From the NCBI RefSeq assembly GCF_000499385.1, contig NW_013655290.1, forward strand, positions 14,315 through 27,393: a stretch of DNA of 13,079 nucleotides. The letters are read 5' to 3'. Made by a program: the position numbers and the translations under genes. Each line of letters begins with the position of its first letter. Positions within the stretch are counted from its first letter, which is position 1. The stretch comes from Eimeria necatrix (lineage: Eukaryota; Apicomplexa; Conoidasida; Eucoccidiorida; Eimeriidae). The notes under the pieces were generated by a model. It had not been told where the DNA came from. It ran no database searches and saw nothing but the letters and a program-made list of their open reading frames with translations. Positions 1 to 13,079 of the stretch are shown piece by piece.

Positions 1-2818
<2,818 letters not shown>

Positions 2819-3340
2819 TCGAATTTGAGACCCCTTTTGGGGGCCCCTTGGAGGCCCCTCGGGGGCCCCTTGGGGGCCCCTTGGGGGCCCCTTGGGGGCT
2901 CTTTGGGTTTTCTTGAGGGGCCCCCCGGGGCATTTTTGGGGTTATCTGGGCCCTATGGCGTTGTCAGTGTGCAGAGACGCCGGGGGGCCCCCAAACCCTT
3001 GTGGGGGCCCCCCCGGTGCTTCAGGGGGCCCCCTGAGTACTTCTGGGGGGCCCCTGGGAATTTATGGAGTCCCTCTGGGGATTTCTGGGGGCCCCCTGGG
3101 GACTTACTTAGGCCCCCGGTGGACTTGGAGGGCCCCCTGGGGAATTTTTGGGGCCCTTTGGGGACTTTGGGGGCCCCTGGGTACTTTGGGGGGCCCCTTC
3201 GGGGCTTTTGGGGGCCCCTTAAGGACTTTTGGGGGCCCCTTGGGACCCCTTTTGTTTGCATGTTTTGTTTGAATGAATTTGGGCGGAGGGGATTTAGAGG
3301 CGAACAGTAGAAAGGGAGCTGCGGGACAAAGAGAAAAAGG
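2819..3340. repeat. GGGGCCCC-rich low-complexity region downstream of the kinase
   Basis: The block repeats GGGGGCCCCTT with T/G-rich spacers and is nearly self-complementary. It therefore gives long open frames on both strands made of Gly, Pro, Trp and Leu. The kinase frame is open here after its TAA, to a TAG near 3308. No domain is visible, and I treat it as 3' flanking or UTR sequence. Confidence 0.7.
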
Positions 3341-3355
3341 AAAACATCAATGGGA

Positions 3356-3488
3356 AATATATATATATATAGTATATATATAGTATATGTATTATATATA
3401 TATATAGAAGTATATAGAGAGTATATATATATATATATAGATATATATATATATATATATAGAAACGTACATATATATATTATATATC
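3356..3488. repeat. TA dinucleotide microsatellite
   Basis: Almost pure TA with occasional G interruptions (AGTATATA, ATAGATAT). It marks the change from GC-rich repeats to AT-rich intergenic DNA. Confidence 0.95.
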
Positions 3489-4190
3489 ATGGGTAAGCAT
3501 ACAGAAGTGCAGAAAGCGCACAAGTGCTTGGGTGTGTCTCAGGTGTACGTACACCTCGCGGCGTCGTGCGCTGCTGGTTTTTTTTTCTTTTTTGGACTTT
3601 TGTTTCCCTCGCGTTTGCTTTTGAATTGTATTTGCATTACTTTTGCATTATATTTATATTTTATTGTTTTTTATTTGCGTTTTTGGCGGAAAAACGGAGT
3701 TTTTCTGCGTGTGGAATGCATGCATTTGGGCAGCGAGTTCGGGTGTATGTACACCCGCACATTATGGTAGGCACCCTTCTGCAGAATGCATGCAAATGTT
3801 GTGCATGCATTTGAGTTCCATTTGTCCCATTTATTATTTTCATTTGTTATATTTATTATATTTATTTGCCATTTATTTGGCCAAAAGTCAAACAAAAACA
3901 TCCCCTCCAGCACTTGCATGCGCCTGCGCAGCGCAGGTGTATGTACACCGCATCCAGGTGTACATACCTCCCAAAGTTTCTGAAAAAGCGAATTCTTGGA
4001 CAATTCTAATTCAGAATAATACAATATAATGTGATATAATAGACTACAATATAATATATCATATTATTTATTCATAAATAACAAATATATATGCATCAAT
4101 ATATATATATATTTATTTACTCTACATATCTTTCTTAAGACAGCAATTCCAGAGCATTGAGTGTGAAGTGCAAAAGACATTAAATATTAA
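3489..4190. promoter_or_regulatory. AT-rich intergenic block with TGCATGCA and GGTGTA-NN-TACACC motifs
   Basis: TGCATGC(A) occurs at 3717, 3787, 3802 and 3915. Dyads with arms GGTGTA/TACACC occur at 3541-3556 (perfect 16-bp palindrome), 3741-3756 and 3936-3949, with a degenerate one at 3956-3969. TGCATGC-type motifs are known ApiAP2 binding sites in apicomplexans. A regulatory role here is inferred. Short open frames in this block show no domain and are not called. Confidence 0.4.
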
Positions 4191-4191
4191 A

Positions 4192-4302
4192 TTTAATTTC
4201 ATTTGAATACAAATTTAATTTCATTTTAAAATAAATTTAATTTCATTTGAATTCAAATTTAACTTCATTCGAATTTAAATTTAATTTCATTTTGAATTTA
4301 AA
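4192..4302. repeat. AT-rich tandem repeat, five units of 22-23 bp
   Basis: Units start at 4192, 4214, 4236, 4258 and 4280. Each begins TTTAATTTCATT or a close variant and ends in A-rich sequence (ACAAA, TAAA). The last unit is one base longer and a degraded sixth follows. Confidence 0.92.
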
Positions 4303-4328
4303 TTAAATTCCATCAAAACGCAATAAAA

Positions 4329-4346
4329 GGCTTTTTGCAAAAAGCC
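4329..4346. other. Perfect 18-bp palindrome
   Basis: GGCTTTTTGCAAAAAGCC is its own reverse complement. An AATAAA lies at 4322-4327 just before it. It may be a cruciform, a dimeric factor site or an RNA 3'-end signal; none is proved. Confidence 0.85.
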
Positions 4347-4545
4347 AAAAAGTCCATTTCCCCTATTTTGCTCTTCGGCAAATAAATGCCATTTTCTCAT
4401 TTTCCGAAAACACTAAAGTCCCTTTTAAAAATAATAAAATAAAAAAGAAAATATCTTTTCTTAAAACACAACTGCAGCAGCACAAAAGGCATAAAGCAGC
4501 AAAAAGTGACCAACTAAGGGACTAAACGAAACAAAAGAAACAAAA
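4347..4545. other. AT-rich spacer, no gene seen
   Basis: A-rich DNA with another AATAAA at 4381. It leads into the next GGGGCCCC block. I see no coding signal. Confidence 0.6.
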
Positions 4546-5000
4546 AGGGGGCCCCACAGTCTCAGCCAGGCCCTCCGGGATATCAAACATTAACTGGGGG
4601 GCCCCTTGGGGCCCCCTGGGGCCCCTTGGGGCCCCCCGGGGCCCCAGGGGGCCCCAGGGGCATCCTGGGCATTTCTAGGGACTCAAAGAGGCCTTCTGTG
4701 GCCCCGGGGGGCCCCCTGGAGCCCACTGGGGCCCCCGGGGGGCCCCCTGGACACCATCTGAGCATATTTGGGAACTAAGGGGGGCCCCTGGGGCTCGGGG
4801 GGGCCCCTGGGGACCCCAGGGGGCCCCCAGGGCAAAGTTAGATACTCAGGGGGGCCCCTGGGGCCCCCGGGGGCCCCCCATTTGTAGTTGCTGCTGGAGT
4901 TTGTGGGTCTGTGCCCTTTTGCGGTGTTTGCACTTTGCTGCTGCTGTGGGCCCCTCCGCAGCAGCTAGGGGGGCCCCCAGGGGCCCCCCGGGGGGCCCCT
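4546..5000. repeat. GGGGCCCC-rich low-complexity block
   Basis: Dense GGGGGCCCC and CCCCTGGGG units with few unique bases. Open frames on the - strand (for example near 4583-4765) are only Gly-Pro repeats. I do not call a gene. Confidence 0.85.
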
Positions 5001-5191
5001 TTGTTTATAAAATGGTTTTAAATGTATTTTATTTTTAAAAAAAAGAAAAAAGCCCCAAAAGGAGACAAACGCAGAGGGGGGCCCCCCAGGCCCAGCTAGC
5101 CACCCGGGGGGCCCCCCAAGAGCTGCCAGGGTTTGTTGCTGTCTTTGAGGCCCTGAGACTCCCTGAAAATCCGAGACTTTGACGAAACATA
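5001..5191. other. AT-rich spacer then mixed unique DNA upstream of the F-box gene
   Basis: 5005-5060 is AT- and A-rich. 5075-5117 has two more GGGGCCCC runs. 5118-5185 is unique and could hold an upstream exon or 5' UTR, but no start or domain is visible. Confidence 0.4.
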
Positions 5192-5238
5192 TTAGGGTTT
5201 AGGGTTTAGGGTTTAGGGTTTAGGGTTTAGGGTTTAGG
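5192..5238 (+). repeat. TTTAGGG array upstream of the F-box gene
   Basis: About six perfect heptamers in the orientation found next to acceptors elsewhere in the window. A possible acceptor AG at 5256-5257 follows, and the exon-1 frame is open from 5258, so this may be the 3' part of an unseen upstream intron. Confidence 0.8.
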
Positions 5239-5392
5239 CTTCGCCGTCTCCTGCGAGGGCCCCTTAACTCAAGGGCCCCTGCCTGCCTCGGGGGGCCCCC
5301 AAGCCCCAACTAAAGCATTTCTTGAGGCCCCTCGGGTCCCTAGGGGGCCCCAGGGGCCCCTCTATTCCCTTTGGGGGCCCCCCTGCAGCACC

Positions 5393-11439
<6,047 letters not shown>

Positions 11440-11566
11440 ACCCTAAACCCTAGCCGCTAAGCCCTAGGCGGCGCGGCCTGCAGAAGGCAGCCCCGCAGCC
11501 TCTAGATCTCGCGGGCGCTTGAGCTGCACTAAGCCCGGAGGAGCAGACTGCTTGGAGTTTAGGGTT

Positions 11567-11635
11567 GCTAGGGTTTAGGGTTTGCTAGGGTTTAGGGTTT
11601 GCTAGGGTTTAGGGTTTGCTAGGGTTTAAGGGTTT
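11567..11635 (+). repeat. 17-bp higher-order telomere-like repeat
   Basis: The unit GCTAGGGTTTAGGGTTT is repeated at 11567, 11584, 11601 and 11618 (the last has one extra A). This differs from the simple heptamer arrays elsewhere. Confidence 0.93.
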
Positions 11636-11715
11636 GCTGAAGGTGAGGGCTGCTGCGGCCTTTGCGGACTCAGAGAGCAAAACCCCAACACTCTTCTCAA
11701 ACTCGAAGATATCTG

Positions 11716-12160
11716 AGGGGCCCCCAAACCCCAACAAAATCCCTCACAGCGCCATGGGGGCCCCCAAAGGAGGCTCCTGGGGCCCCCACAGGAGGCCCTA
11801 GGGGCCCCCTGAGTCAGCCCTGGGGCCCCTAGGGCCCCTAAAGGAGGCCCCTGGGGCCCCCACAGGAGGCCCTAGGGGCCCCCTGAGAAGGCCCCGCCAG
11901 CAGGCCCTGGGGGCTCCCGTGGACATCTCTGGGGCCCCCACAGGAGGCCCTAGGGGCCCCCTGACGCGGCGTTGGGGCCCCCACAGTTCTGGTGTCCCTC
12001 AGCGCCGGGAATGAGGCCCTTGAGGGCCCCAAAGAAGCCCCTGAGGGCCCCAAAGAAGGCCCCTGAGGGCCCCTGGGGGGCCCCTTGGGCCCCAAGTGGC
12101 TACGTAGCAGCTTACTTGGTGTGTCTATAGTTCCAGTGGGCCCGAGGGGGCCCCTAGACA
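11716..12160. repeat. GGGGCCCC-rich block with about 37-bp dispersed repeats
   Basis: Near-identical segments at 11776-11812, 11850-11886 and 11928-11964 share ACAGGAGGCCCTAGGGGCC in their middle. 12016-12070 has a shorter repeat containing GAGGGCCCCAAAGAAG. No coding signal is visible. Confidence 0.85.
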
Positions 12161-12650
12161 CCTATTTTCCAGATTTATGGTGCATATTTATGGTCCATTT
12201 TATGATATTAAGATCTATTTTATGACATTTGTGGCATTTAAGTGCATGCAACTCTTTTGGGGCTTTTCAAGGAATGCCCTCGATGCCACGGTTTGGGTGT
12301 CTGTACACCTCAGAACTTGCAAGAGTTTCGACTTGTGCGTCAAGGCTTGTTTTTGGACGAAGACGATTATTTTTTCGCGGATTCTGTCTTAAAACAAGTA
12401 TAAATGGATTAGATATTATTATTTAAATCATTTAAAGTATTTAATTGCACTTTTTAAACAAATTTCAAACATTTTCGACGGCTAGATGCAGCGTCGCGCC
12501 CATTCCCTTGTGGGCTGGACAGCAGCTGCCGGGTCACCTCGCACTTTTGGGGATCTAAATTTACAATTAAAAAAGAAGTTTTAATTTATTTTTAATATTT
12601 GATTCACAAATTGAAAAAGTTGAGGATTTAAGCCGCGGCAGTGGAGGACA
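12161..12650. other. AT-rich region with TGCATGCA and GTGTCTGTACACC, no gene seen
   Basis: TGCATGCA is at 12243 and GGTGTCTGTACACC at 12296-12309, the same motif pair as in 3489-4190. Short open frames have no domain. 12546-12600 is nearly pure A/T. Confidence 0.5.
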
Positions 12651-12924
12651 AACGGCCTTTTCGGGGGCCCCTGGAACACACTGGAGGGCCCCCAGCAGCC
12701 GCCCCCGGAGTCTGTCTGCGGCGGAAAGATTTATTTTTTTCGAATAATATTTCATTTTATTTCCTTTTGCTGCAGCAGCAAACAAAAAAAGGGTACTGGG
12801 CGCGGCGAGGCCCTCGGGGGGCCCCTTGGAAGTGACCTCGGGGGGCCCCTGGGGGCTGCGGTGTCTAGACAGCTGAAGCGCCGCGGCCTGCAGCTTTTTC
12901 GCATTTGTTTTTCCGCATTTTCAA
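12651..12924. other. Mixed GGGGCCCC and T-rich DNA, no gene seen
   Basis: Short GGGGCCCC runs sit near 12663 and 12815-12850, with a T-rich stretch at 12730-12770. Small open frames on either strand lack recognisable features. Confidence 0.4.
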
Positions 12925-12952
12925 ATTTAATGCAACAAAAGTTGCATTAAAT
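12925..12952. other. Hairpin with perfect 12-bp stem and AAAA loop
   Basis: The arms ATTTAATGCAAC (12925-12936) and GTTGCATTAAAT (12941-12952) are exact reverse complements around AAAA. There is no adjacent gene to link it to, so its role is unknown. Confidence 0.9.
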
Positions 12953-13079
12953 GCATTTGCTTTAACAAAAGGGGTTTAGTTGCTGCTGCGCTGCACAAAA
13001 ACCCCAGATGAGCTCCCACAAGGGCGAGGAACGCAAGGGTCACTCCGGGGGGCCCCCCAAGGGGGCCCCCCCCCCCCCC

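Noticed and set aside
2825..3310. Long open frames on both strands in GGGGCCCC DNA
   Set aside because: The repeat is self-complementary and poor in stop codons, so both strands are open by composition. No domain, start context or conserved motif is visible.
3489..4029. Small open frames rich in Phe and Leu or with CMHL and VYVH pieces
   Set aside because: They come from T-rich DNA and from the TGCATGCA and GTGTA motifs. No family features are seen.
12641..12835. Open frame of 64 residues near the right end
   Set aside because: Mixed GGGGCCCC and T-rich DNA with no motif or splice support.
13060..13079. Terminal run of C at the window end
   Set aside because: It may be a sequence or contig edge effect. 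Nothing can be concluded from it.

Overview
The window looks like nuclear DNA of an avian coccidian, most likely Eimeria. The evidence is the combination of TTTAGGG/AAACCCT heptamer arrays, long CAG/CTG tracts that encode runs of Gln, Ala and Ser, and TGCATGC motifs. All of it lies in genes broken by many short introns. Exact species cannot be told. Both recognisable genes are on the + strand, and both models below were built by hand from splice sites, reading phase and family motifs.

Gene 1 (start of window to 2818) is the 3' part of a protein kinase gene. Five exons carry HRDLKPAN, DFG, GYIAPEQ, the DVWAFG helix and the RPTF motif. A long Gln/Ala/Ser/Gly-Pro tail follows. Its 5' end is outside the window. 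A 63-bp block holding the HRDLKPAN exon end is repeated inside the first intron.

From 2819 to about 5190 there is no convincing gene. This stretch holds GGGGCCCC-rich low-complexity DNA, a TA microsatellite, an AT-rich block with TGCATGCA and GGTGTA-NN-TACACC motifs, a 22-bp tandem repeat, an 18-bp palindrome and more GGGGCCCC DNA.

Gene 2 (about 5393 to 11439) is an F-box plus leucine-rich-repeat protein of the FBXL/AMN1 type. It has 16 exons: a Gly-Pro-rich N-terminus, an F-box split by intron 1, then cysteine-type LRRs spread over small exons. Phases agree at every junction except around exon 3. The kinase would act in signalling. The F-box protein would act as substrate receptor of an SCF ubiquitin ligase. 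Nothing in the sequence links the two.

The most striking feature is the introns. All 19 carry telomere-like heptamers. In 11 of them clearly, and in one weakly, AAACCCT sits just after the donor and TTTAGGG sits before the acceptor. This is the orientation of the two ends of a linear chromosome, and the reverse overall order is never seen. The transcripts could fold each intron into a long hairpin.

From 11440 to the end there is a 17-bp higher-order telomere-like repeat, GGGGCCCC DNA with about 37-bp repeats, AT-rich DNA and a 12-bp-stem hairpin, but no supported gene.
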